Part shown: piece by piece, positions 12,464-22,991 of the stretch
Layout of the letters: each line of letters starts with the position of its first letter
How positions within the stretch are numbered: position 1 is the first letter of the stretch
Assembly (NCBI GenBank): GCA_027405735.1
Contig: JAPEHQ010000001.1
Coordinates: 992,001 to 1,056,000 of the forward strand
Length of the DNA stretch: 64,000 bases
Direction of reading: 5' to 3'
Source of the DNA: Mucor racemosus
Lineage: Eukaryota > Mucoromycota > Mucoromycetes > Mucorales > Mucoraceae
The notes under the pieces: model-generated
Told to the model about the DNA's origin: nothing
The model's input: only the letters and a program-made list of their open reading frames with translations
The model's database searches: none
Translations under genes and position numbers: made by a program

Positions 12464-13019
12464 CTTTTTTTTTTTTAAAAGACACAGAAGGTAAGAGAGT
12501 TAAAAGAAAAAAAAGGCGTGAATGGCCTCAATATATCAGATTATTTATTTATTCAACTTCAGACATTCTTTCAATGACATGCCATAAATCAATTAGGATT
12601 GCCATTTGTAACACTTGAATGTGTACTTTTATGCAGCTTATTGTGTTTAATGGCAAATATTGAATTAGCTGGACGCCTCTTGAAAGTACAGCATGAGGCT
12701 CATGGTGTTATTCTCGTTTTATACTACACATGTTCTATAATACACGCTACATTTATCAAGTCAATGGCATATTTTTTGAAGGATTTACTCTGCCTCACGA
12801 ATTACGTTTAAAGAAAATAGTAATCATCAAATTAATGAACAGATGCTTAGCTATACAATTATATTTTCAGTAATTAAACAAACTAAATAAGTAAAGGCAC
12901 AGTTAGACATCAGATTTGCGTTAATTTTGAATGTGCATTATAGCGTCTGGCATTCTTAATATTTAAAAATGTAACATTTGCTAAGCAGCAGATTTTTTTA
13001 ATCAATCAAACAAACAATG
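12464..13019. other. Intergenic, no gene seen
   Basis: AT-rich; a purine tract at 12468-12515 precedes the RCHY1-like start on the - strand. An open frame at 12599-12811 on the + strand has no features that I recognise. Confidence 0.5.
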
Positions 13020-13262
13020 TTATACCTTTTTCATGTTATATATATTTATATTTTCATATGCGCAAGGATTTTTTGAGCTTTCAATTGCGCTATCGTGCTT
13101 GATTGTAGCTATATTTTGGATGGCATAACGATACATTACACATTCGAGATTGGTAGGGTATAAACCGACTAATAACTCAATGTAAGCATCTTGAGCTTCT
13201 TGGATGGCTTCATAAGTTCAGTAATCTCGATTACTCTCGCCTTCTTGCTGCAAAGCGAGGCA
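13020..13262 (-). pseudogene. Degraded protein fragment with one in-frame stop
   Basis: On the - strand an 81-codon frame, interrupted by a single TGA after GESNRDY, reads TYEAIQEAQDAYIELL, then VGLYPTNLECVMYRYAIQN. Composition and codon use look protein-like, unlike the surrounding DNA. I do not recognise the family. It sits just outside the left arm of the palindrome and may be the tail of a mobile element or an eroded gene. Confidence 0.4.
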
Positions 13263-13299
13263 TCCGGCTTCCCAAGAGGTTCAAGTAGTGGGCGTTCTC

Positions 13300-16107
13300 C
13301 TCTTCTTACGAATTAACCAGCAAACCAGTGAGATGCTAAAATTCTAATTCTAGATATCATTACAACTGCAGTGTATATTCTGAAACTTGGAGCCCATTTC
13401 GATCAATATTCATTAACTACAAGCATTTTTCCAGTTGCTTTATTTTTTTTAGGCAAAGGAAGAGAGGTTTCATTTCGAAACTTGTGCTAAACTCCTTCAA
13501 ACACAACTGTTGGCTAATGAATCAAGATATGTTCTTCCTACATCTACTGTGCATTAAGCTCAACTTCAAAATTCAATTTTGAATCATTATTTGATTTTAT
13601 AAAAATTTTCAAAAAATACTTGAAACAATCGAGAAAAAATAGTTTGAATACGCACGAGTTTTCAATTATCTATTTACACAGCAACTCGAAGCAGCCAAAC
13701 CTTTTCCAATTATATTGTTCAACACTAGAAGTGCCTGACATTACAATGCGAGGTTATTTGGATTCATATTCGTCGAGAACTGATGAGTTCACTGCCTTAG
13801 TAGTAGGCGTAAATAGCAGGTAGCAAACTTGTTGCTGAAACTTATCAAATGCACAATGATCCATACAAACTTGTAGTATCTGAAATATTTGTGGTACCTA
13901 TTCATGTATATATCCATGACAAGTGGCAACGTACTTGAATAAGTATTTATAGAGATTATATTAAAATTTTGTTTCAAAAAATTTGCACAGTAAGCTATAG
14001 GTGCACTTTGGCGATGGGTTTCCCAACATACAGTTGGGCGTGGATGTTGCTCTTTGAGAGCAGCATGTCAAAGTTGTGTCCCTACTCTCATGTAAAGTTG
14101 GAAGTTATTATGATCGAAATTCGCTGAGATAGGATTCTTGTTATTGGTTTTTTACGGCTGTAAAAAGTAGGTTTCAAGTGATTTTTTAAATGGTTTTCGA
14201 ACGTTTTCGCCCAATATTGGATTGAATAACATAAAATCTCTAAGTAATATGTATCTTCACCCCATAGCCCATTGATGTTTCTCGGAAAATAAAAATATTA
14301 ATACCAGAATATAAGTGCACTGGCCAGCCATTGATCAAAATTGACCAAGATTGACCTAATATTGATTATTAAAAATTGAACATCTAAATTGAGGTATTGA
14401 TTTTTTGTATTCTAAAGATAGATCCAACCCTAAGCTACTCCGTATTTTTTGTTGCAGTAAAAAATACCAATTTTTCGTCGAGATAATTAAAATAATAGGG
14501 ACTTATCTTTGCTTAAATCTAATAGTAACGGGGTTCCAAAAATGATTTGAAAAAAATGAACGAAAAATGAATCAAAAAACAAAATTGTTTAAATTTTCAT
14601 GAACTGCAAAGCAAGTCAACCTAGCGTATTAAATATTTTTTGTACAGTTTTAAATTCTGCATCTATCTAAATAAAATTTAAATAAATGTTTCACATTAAA
14701 TTTTGCATAAAATGCAATTGAAATTTTGAGGGTTTTTTGAAAATACACATTACTTTTTATAAGCATATTTCAAATTAAAGTAATGATAATTATGCGCAAC
14801 AAAATTATCTATCGATCGAGCTATTACGGAATCTTCTAGCTGCATTTTCCGTAGAGAAAACAAGATTTTTGTCAATTTTTTTTTTCGAATTCAGAATTTG
14901 GGATGAGGGTATACAAGGGAAATTTGGGGGGTAGAAGAGAAGGTGTCCCTTTACACACATTTTTGAGGATATCTCCACGAAAAATCAATATTTTGAAAAA
15001 CTCTAAATTGGGTCCGAGAGAGCTCAACGAGCTTGATAACATGAGTATAAAAAACCACCGCTCAATATACCGAATATTTTGAAATCTACTACAGAAAAGT
15101 CAAAAAAATGAAAAAAAAATAAAAGTGTTCAGAATCTTTTTCTACTAAAATATATTATAGAGCACGTTAAAATAAGTAAGTTTTATTATTAAAAAATGTT
15201 CGTGTAACTTAATTTTTAGTAGAGATATAAAGCCTCAAAGCTTTCAGGTTTTAGCAGTGAAGTACGCGTAAAAATTTGAAACACTAACGCTAAAAAGTTA
15301 ATATTAACTGCAAAAGGTAAGGTATTTCTGGATGCTCATTTTTGGATTAAAGTTGAACATCTCAGGTACATTTATATATTATTTGTTCTTTGTATTATTT
15401 ATTGGGAAAAAAAGTAGAGCAGGAATGAAAAATGAGAGTCAGTTTTCAGGGAGAAAACTATGAATTTTACCTGTTTTTGAGTCTTTCGTGAGGTACAAAG
15501 TAAACTTGGGACTAGGTAATGAAATCTGAATAATTTATATCTATTGAGAATGCTTATTAATATGTATTCTCAAAAGTATTTCGTATGAGGGTACTTATAT
15601 AAAAGAGAGCATGTTCTGACTATAAAACTTGAAAACTATGATGAAATCTATCAAGCATACATTGTGATTTTGCAATTTGTGAAGCAAATATGTATTAAAT
15701 GATCATTATCAATTTTTGTATATATATGTAGTAGTGTTATTTCATATCTATTAATTATTTTCCTACTGAAAAATTTAATTATATTATACTTTTCATGAAT
15801 AAAGCCAGTTTACATGTTATCATAACTAGCATAATGACATAACAACATAGGGCAAAAATAACAGACGTTTCTTTATATCTCGATCAAAAATAAAGATTTT
15901 TTTGTAAAACAATTTGCTGGTGACACCCAACAAATAGTAGTATTATATCCAAAAGATAAAAACTATGGTCAAATTGCTCAATATTTTATAAATCGAGGAA
16001 AACCAAATAATAGATAAGTAGGAGAACGGCAATTAAAAAAAGCAAGCATAGAGGGGACGTTTGTCCTAGTTGCTAGACTTATGCGCTTTACAACTAGTTC
16101 AAACGGA
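13300..16107 (+). repeat. Palindrome 1, left arm
   Basis: This arm is the reverse complement of 18012-20825. From about 13445 inward the arms are nearly identical (short open frames at 13620-13823 and 20295-20498 translate identically; I see a one-base indel at about 14540/19579). Outside 13445 the match continues to about 13300 but with many differences. The inner ends share GTTCAAACGGA. No convincing gene lies in the arm; it contains repeat R (14105-15530). Confidence 0.9.
14105..15530 (+). repeat. Repeat R, copy 1
   Basis: An AT-rich block of about 1.4 kb found four times: here, inverted at 18590-20010, at 20880-22215 and, diverged, at 56180-57350. It has no coding potential. Variants of a TTTTTCGTNGAGATA motif recur in both orientations (for example 14474, 14963, 15219, 15485). 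It ends shortly after GAGTCTTTCGTGAG. Confidence 0.85.
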
Positions 16108-16129
16108 TAGATTGTACAGTAACACTATA

Positions 16130-17708
16130 ATTACCCTTAGATCTTAGATCCTACATCTTCTTGCACCGCAATAACATTCCCCACCTGTAATTCCTTTCAA
16201 ATTGGTTGAATAATTGCGGTAGAACCAATCAGGTTTAAGTCAAACTTGACACAACCAAGCATTACCCAAAATCAAATCTAATTTGGTATCAAACGCATAA
16301 TGAACTTCCATACCTTCTTGATATTCACCAACTTGTAAAGTAAAAGTACCAATAGAAGAAGTTTTTGATTGTTGTCCATTAGCAGTTTTAACAGCCTGAA
16401 CATTGACATTTCTCAATTGTGTAACAAACGAGACAAATTAGGATTTATTATATAATTAGTCAACATAGCTCCCGAATCAATTAATACAATACAGAAGAAA
16501 TTCGACCATTTATCAGAGTTTGATATAAAGGTATCCGAGTTTGAGTTTCACCCGCAGTTAAAACAAAGTCAACATCCTGTTGCAGCAAGTTATTATTGAT
16601 TATCAAAGGTTCAGCATAAGAAGCTGAACCAGGTAAAACACAATACAAGTAAGAGAATTTATCAAATTCTTTATTTTCAACATTAGGTTCAGAATAATAA
16701 TTGTCCTCATAGTGATAATCCTCTTGATAATTTAATTAGTGTCTAGCCCAAGTACAATCTCTTTGAATATGAGCATAACCACCACAACAATAACACTGGA
16801 CCCCCGAGCGAGAGTTTACATAAGCATTACCACCAGCACCACAACAAAAACACCCCTCGAAATCCACCATGAGGTCCATCACGGGAATCACCGCGAAAAC
16901 CTCCACGAAGACCCCCCATGACCACGAAAACTACTACAATATCTACCTTGATATCCATTATCACCAGATCCATTAAATAAATGAAGTATTTGATATAGCT
17001 CTTTGGTCTCTGCAACGGACAAATCTATTGAATCATACAATTAATGAGTAGCACCAACAGAATTATATACAGTACCTGCGATGGTCGATTCAGTGGAATA
17101 GCATCCAAATGATTTCCTTCTTCATAAGTGTGTGCTGATCAAATAGCCTCATTTAACAATGGATTTCCCATATCAATATAGTCTATAATATGAACCCTAG
17201 CAAGATGGTCTTTAAGACCCGCTAAAAACTTATCGACTGCTTCTTCATCCGTCATCCTGGGAATGTTCAGTTTAATTGTCATAAAGTCTTGCACGTATTG
17301 TGCATTAGGTCCCGATTGCCTTAAGTTGCGAATGCGATCTCGCGCCACCGAGATAGAATTTCCAGGCTTGAAGAACGCTCGCAGTTCAGCCTTTAATTCT
17401 ACCCAATCTTGCGGAGTCTTGGATAACAGACGTAAATTTTGATGCCATATGTGAGCAGCACCGGTAAGCAATGTAACACCTAATTTAGCTTTTTTGACGC
17501 CGTCAAAATCCTTCAAATCTCCATAGCCATCAATTGAATTAATCCATAACTCAATAGTATGAGGATCCCTCGAACCATCGTATTTTTTGGTTGTTTCTCC
17601 AAGAAATCTAAACTACCATCTTTCTTCTTGGTCTTTTAATGCTTCAAGAACTCTTTCTTCTATTCCAAATTGAATCTTTAATTTTTCTCTATCACTTGAA
17701 TTATCCAT
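16130..17708 (-). pseudogene. Ty3/gypsy-type Gag-protease remnant
   Basis: Reading the - strand from ATG at 17708: a Gag N terminus (MDNSSDREKLKIQF), broken by TAG after EERW, a retrotransposon Gag core (ELWINSIDGY, ILTG-like LLTGAAHIWHQNL, ELKAELRAFFKPG, VDKFLAGLKDHLA) open at 17516-17139, a Gly/Arg-rich segment with frame breaks, a CX2CX4HX4C zinc knuckle (CYCCGGYAHIQRDC, near 16740-16800) and an aspartic protease with LIDSGA and DLILGNAWL (about 16190-16500). At least four stops or frame shifts separate the parts. No reverse transcriptase, RNase H or integrase follows: the element is truncated at the palindrome arm. A purine stretch GGTGGGGAA near 16178 could be a remnant polypurine tract. 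Confidence 0.85.
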
Positions 17709-17764
17709 TCACTAATTTAATGGTTTTATATTTTATATTTATATAATAATAATAAGAATCAATT

Positions 17765-17780
17765 GGTTCTGATGCTACCA
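17765..17780 (-). other. Probable retrotransposon primer binding site
   Basis: On the - strand the sequence TGGTAGCATCAGAACC lies three bases after an LTR-like end (ACGACA) and 57 bases before the gag start codon. TGGTAGC is the usual start of a site pairing with the 3' end of a tRNA ending GCTACCA, such as initiator Met tRNA. Confidence 0.55.
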
Positions 17781-17783
17781 AAA

Positions 17784-18011
17784 TGTCGTGTGTTGAGATA
17801 TATGTTTTAAAGTAGTAGATTCAAATAAATGTACGTTTGAGATAGAAAATTAACCTTTATTATTATTTTATGCTCTGATATTTTATACAAAAGCTGCGCA
17901 TAGAAAGACAAAACAAAAGCAAAAGCGAGGGGGTGATTAGCTGCGCTTCTAGCTCGGCAAGCACAAGTTGCAAAGAAAATCCGCTTACACGAGTTTCGAA
18001 CCCACAACCTT
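17784..18011 (-). mobile_element. LTR fragment of the gypsy remnant
   Basis: The segment ends (on the - strand) in ...ACACGACA directly before the primer site and contains a TATAAAA at about 17885. Its 5' limit is unclear because the palindrome arm begins at 18012. The reverse-strand end ACGACA matches that of the 529-bp solo LTRs, but the rest does not. Confidence 0.5.
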
Positions 18012-18062
18012 TCCGTTTGAACTAGTTGTAAAGCGCATAAGTCTAGCAACTAGGACAAACGT
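17985..18062 (-). other. tRNA-like/Pol III B-box-like sequence across palindrome junction
   Basis: The - strand reads AAAGGTTGTGGGTTCGAAAC, the shape of a tRNA T arm with a B box (GGTTCGAAAC), preceded by TAGTTGCTAGAC. I could not fold a proper cloverleaf with acceptor stem, so this may be a tRNA-derived repeat or a chance match. Half of it (18012-18062) lies in the palindrome arm. Confidence 0.3.
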
Positions 18063-20825
18063 CCCCTCTATGCTTGCTTTTTTTAATTGCCGTTCTCCTA
18101 CTTATCTATTATTTGGTTTTCCTCGATTTATAAAATATTGAGCAATTTGACCATAGTTTTTATCTTTTGGATATAATACTACTATTTGTTGGGTGTCACC
18201 AGCAAATTGTTTTACAAAAAAATCTTTATTTTTGATCGAGATATAAAGAAACGTCTGTTATTTTTGCCCTATGTTGTTATGTCATTATGCTAGTTATGAT
18301 AACATGTAAACTGGCTTTATTCATGAAAAGTATAATATAATTAAATTTTTCAGTAGGAAAATAATTAATAGATATGAAATAACACTACTACATATATATA
18401 CAAAAATTGATAATGATCATTTAATACATATTTGCTTCACAAATTGCAAAATCACAATGTATGCTTGATAGATTTCATCATAGTTTTCAAGTTTTATAGT
18501 CAGAACATGCTCTCTTTTATATAAGTACCCTCATACGAAATACTTTTGAGAATACATATTAATAAGCATTCTCAATAGATATAAATTATTCAGATTTCAT
18601 TACCTAGTCCCAAGTTTACTTTGTACCTCACGAAAGACTCAAAAACAGGTAAAATTCATAGTTTTCTCCCTGAAAACTGACTCTCATTTTTCATTCCTGC
18701 TCTACTTTTTTTCCCAATAAATAATACAAAGAACAAATAATATATAAATGTACCTGAGATGTTCAACTTTAATCCAAAAATGAGCATCCAGAAATACCTT
18801 ACCTTTTGCAGTTAATATTAACTTTTTAGCGTTAGTGTTTCAAATTTTTACGCGTACTTCACTGCTAAAACCTGAAAGCTTTGAGGCTTTATATCTCTAC
18901 TAAAAATTAAGTTACACGAACATTTTTTAATAATAAAACTTACTTATTTTAACGTGCTCTATAATATATTTTAGTAGAAAAAGATTCTGAACACTTTTAT
19001 TTTTTTTTCATTTTTTTGACTTTTCTGTAGTAGATTTCAAAATATTCGGTATATTGAGCGGTGGTTTTTTATACTCATGTTATCAAGCTCGTTGAGCTCT
19101 CTCGGACCCAATTTAGAGTTTTTCAAAATATTGATTTTTCGTGGAGATATCCTCAAAAATGTGTGTAAAGGGACACCTTCTCTTCTACCCCCCAAATTTC
19201 CCTTGTATACCCTCATCCCAAATTCTGAATTCGAAAAAAAAAATTGACAAAAATCTTGTTTTCTCTACGGAAAATGCAGCTAGAAGATTCCGTAATAGCT
19301 CGATCGATAGATAATTTTGTTGCGCATAATTATCATTACTTTAATTTGAAATATGCTTATAAAAAGTAATGTGTATTTTCAAAAAACCCTCAAAATTTCA
19401 ATTGCATTTTATGCAAAATTTAATGTGAAACATTTATTTAAATTTTATTTAGATAGATGCAGAATTTAAAACTGTACAAAAAATATTTAATACGCTAGGT
19501 TGACTTGCTTTGCAGTTCATGAAAATTTAAACAATTTTGTTTTTTGATTCATTTTTCGTTCATTTTTTTCAAATCATTTTGGAACCCCGTTACTATTAGA
19601 TTTAAGCAAAGATAAGTCCCTATTATTTTAATTATCTCGACGAAAAATTGGTATTTTTTACTGCAACAAAAAATACGGAGTAGCTTAGGGTTGGATCTAT
19701 CTTTAGAATACAAAAAATCAATACCTCAATTTAGATGTTCAATTTTTAATAATCAATATTAGGTCAATCTTGGTCAATTTTGATCAATGGCTGGCCAGTG
19801 CACTTATATTCTGGTATTAATATTTTTATTTTCCGAGAAACATCAATGGGCTATGGGGTGAAGATACATATTACTTAGAGATTTTATGTTATTCAATCCA
19901 ATATTGGGCGAAAACGTTCGAAAACCATTTAAAAAATCACTTGAAACCTACTTTTTACAGCCGTAAAAAACCAATAACAAGAATCCTATCTCAGCGAATT
20001 TCGATCATAATAACTTCCAACTTTACATGAGAGTAGGGACACAACTTTGACATGCTGCTCTCAAAGAGCAACATCCACGCCCAACTGTATGTTGGGAAAC
20101 CCATCGCCAAAGTGCACCTATAGCTTACTGTGCAAATTTTTTGAAACAAAATTTTAATATAATCTCTATAAATACTTATTCAAGTACGTTGCCACTTGTC
20201 ATGGATATATACATGAATAGGTACCACAAATATTTCAGATACTACAAGTTTGTATGGATCATTGTGCATTTGATAAGTTTCAGCAACAAGTTTGCTACCT
20301 GCTATTTACGCCTACTACTAAGGCAGTGAACTCATCAGTTCTCGACGAATATGAATCCAAATAACCTCGCATTGTAATGTCAGGCACTTCTAGTGTTGAA
20401 CAATATAATTGGAAAAGGTTTGGCTGCTTCGAGTTGCTGTGTAAATAGATAATTGAAAACTCGTGCGTATTCAAACTATTTTTTCTCGATTGTTTCAAGT
20501 ATTTTTTGAAAATTTTTATAAAATCAAATAATGATTCAAAATTGAATTTTGAAGTTGAGCTTAATGCACAGTAGATGTAGGAAGAACATATCTTGATTCA
20601 TTAGCCAACAGTTGTGTTTGAAGGAGTTTAGCACAAGTTTCGAAATGAAACCTCTCTTCCTTTGCCTAAAAAAAATAAAGCACCTGGAAAAATGCTTGTA
20701 ATTAATGAATATTATTGATCGAAATGGGCTGCAAGTTTCAAAGTGTATACTACAACTAATGTGGCAGTATCCAGTGCTACAGTTTTATCATTTGATTGTT
20801 TTGCTGGTTACACCGTAAGAATGAA
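18012..20825 (-). repeat. Palindrome 1, right arm
   Basis: Reverse complement of 13300-16107; together with the 1.9-kb spacer the structure spans about 7.5 kb. Near-identity holds to about 20675; beyond it the match to 13300-13445 has mismatches and indels. Confidence 0.9.
18590..20010 (-). repeat. Repeat R, copy 2 (inverted)
   Basis: Inverted, nearly identical copy of 14105-15530 within the right palindrome arm. Confidence 0.85.
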
Positions 20826-20879
20826 ACGTGCACTTTTTTTCTAGTGAGATTTGTTAGCGTTCGCAAAATGACCGAGGAC

Positions 20880-22215
20880 AAAGTAGTTTCAGATGGGTTT
20901 TAGATGGTTTTCAAATGTTTTTGTTCAATACTAAGTCAAATAACGTAAAATCTTCAAGAGATGCACATCTTCACTTTGTAAGCCATTGATATCTCTTGGA
21001 AAAAATAATTATTTACTCCAGAATATAAGTACATTTGGCAAATGTTGACCAAAATTGACCACGATTTACCTAAAATATATTGTAAAAAATTGAGTGCCTA
21101 AATTAAGGTGTCGATTTTTTGTATTCACAAGGTAGATCCAATTCAAAGCTACTCTGCATTTTTTGTTTGAGCAAAAAATATTGATTTTTTGTCGAGATAA
21201 TTAAAATAATAGTTTATATTACAGCTTAACTGGGTTTCAAAAGCTATTCGACAAATTGATCAGAAAATGATAAAAAAATACAAAATCGCTTAATGGTTCA
21301 TGAACTGCAAAGTAAGTTGGCATAGCTTACTAAACGGTTTTTGTACAGCTTTAAATTCTGCATCTATCTAAATAAAATTTAAATAAATGTTTCACATTAG
21401 ATTTTGCATAAAATACAATTGAAATTTTGAGGGTTTTTTGAAAATACACATTATTTTTTATAAGCATATTTCAAATTAAAGTAATGATAATTATGCGCAA
21501 CAAAATTATCTATCGATCGAGCTATTACGGAATCTTCTAGCTGCATTTTCCGTAGAGAAAACAAGATTTTTGTCAATTTTTTTTTTCGAATTCAGAATTT
21601 GGGATGAGGGTATACAAGGGAAATTTGGGGGGTAGAAGAGAAGGTGTCCCTTTACACACATTTTTGAGGATATCTCCACGAAAAATCAATATTTTGAAAA
21701 ACTCTAAATTGGGTCCGAGAGAGCTCAACGAGCTTGATAACATGAGTATAAAAAACCACCGCTCAATATACCGAATATTTTGAAATCTACTACAGAAAAG
21801 TCAAAAAAATGAAAAAAAAATAAAAGTGTTCAGAATCTTTTTCTACTAAAATATATTATAGAGCACGTTAAAATAAGTAAGTTTTATTATTAAAAAATGT
21901 TCGTGTAACTTAATTTTTAGTAGAGATATAAAGCCTCAAAGCTTTCAGGTTTTAGCAGTGAAGTACGCGTAAAAATTTGAAACACTAACGCTAAAAAGTT
22001 AATATTAACTGCAAAAGGTAAGGTATTTCTGGATGCTCATTTTTGGATTAAAGTTGAACATCTCAGGTACATTTATATATTATTTGTTCTTTGTATTATT
22101 TATTGGGAAAAAAAGTAGAGCAGGAATGAAAAATGAGACCCAGTTTTCAGGGAAAAAGCAGTGAATTTTACGCGTTTTTGAGTCTTTCGTGAGATATAAA
22201 ATAAATTTAGGGATA
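20880..22215 (+). repeat. Repeat R, copy 3 (mosaic)
   Basis: Direct copy relative to 14105-15530, just outside the palindrome. Its ends (20880-21345 and 22137-22215) are clearly diverged from copy 1, but about 21350-22136 is nearly identical to 14650-15434. The diverged right end agrees better with copy 4 (57265-57350). Confidence 0.85.
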
Positions 22216-22897
22216 GGTGGCATAATGCGATCAATTCATTTCTATTTAGTAGTGTCTAGGGTATATATCATTGCGACGGGAGTTCATTTGGATCTATACT
22301 TATCTGAGCTGGTGTGTTTACAGAGCTTAGTAGGTGTAAATAGCTGGTAGCCAACTTGTTCTGGTTTAATCTACGTACAATAAACGTCTTTTGATATGAA
22401 TGGCATAGCCTATGTTAGGGTTTTATAGTACCAGATATATATTTACCAAACTACTATTATTTCGTTGAGTATCTAAAATGTTATTTAGTCTTCTTGCATT
22501 TTCATGTCCTGGTACAATATTCGGTTGATCTGCGCCTAATCGTTCACAGAAGATCAGGTTTATTTTTTTATGTTAATTTAAATAATATCGACTATTATCA
22601 GCATCAGATTCTGATTCATTTAACAAATACTTTTGAGTGTTTGCGAGAACAAATAGCCAATATATACACCTTTTTTTTTTTTTTTTTTTTTGTGATGCTT
22701 TGTTTACAACTTTTGATTGTGCTTTTACAAGGTTATAAACAGAGTAGACTACGGCCAATTTATTAATTAGGAAATGCTTTATACTATTTCCATACTGAAA
22801 CATGCAAATTGACTTCATAACTGCGGTGACACATGGGCTAAACTCTTTCTTCGCCGCAGTTTTATTTAAATGTCGCAGCAGCTTGTTACACTGACAC
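22216..22897. other. Intergenic with repeat debris
   Basis: 22265-22365 is a diverged relative of 13745-13845 of the palindrome arm (shared TAGGTGTAAATAGC-type sequence). A T21 tract lies at about 22670-22691. No gene is seen. Confidence 0.5.
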
Positions 22898-22905
22898 TAT
22901 AAAAG
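22898..22905 (+). promoter_or_regulatory. TATA box of the vWA gene
   Basis: TATAAAAG lies 87 bases before the ATG at 22992, followed by a pyrimidine-rich stretch (TTTTCTTCTTCTTCTTCC, about 22950-22968), a common layout of strong fungal core promoters. Confidence 0.55.
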
Positions 22906-22991
22906 CTCGATTGATATGTTTGTAAACCAGCTAATACTTTTCTACTTTATTTTCTTCTTCTTCTTCCTCATCATATCAACAAATTTAACAA

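Noticed and set aside
13620..13977. Short open frames repeated in the palindrome arms (also 20141-20498)
   Set aside because: They are identical in both arms only because the DNA is duplicated; they have no domain and overlap each other on opposite strands.
14107..15500. CRISPR-like or satellite array from the repeated GAGATA motif
   Set aside because: Spacing is irregular, orientation mixed and motif degenerate; the context is a eukaryotic dispersed repeat.
17985..18062. A functional tRNA gene
   Set aside because: The T-arm/B-box shape is present, but I could not build an acceptor stem or anticodon arm; kept only as tRNA-like.
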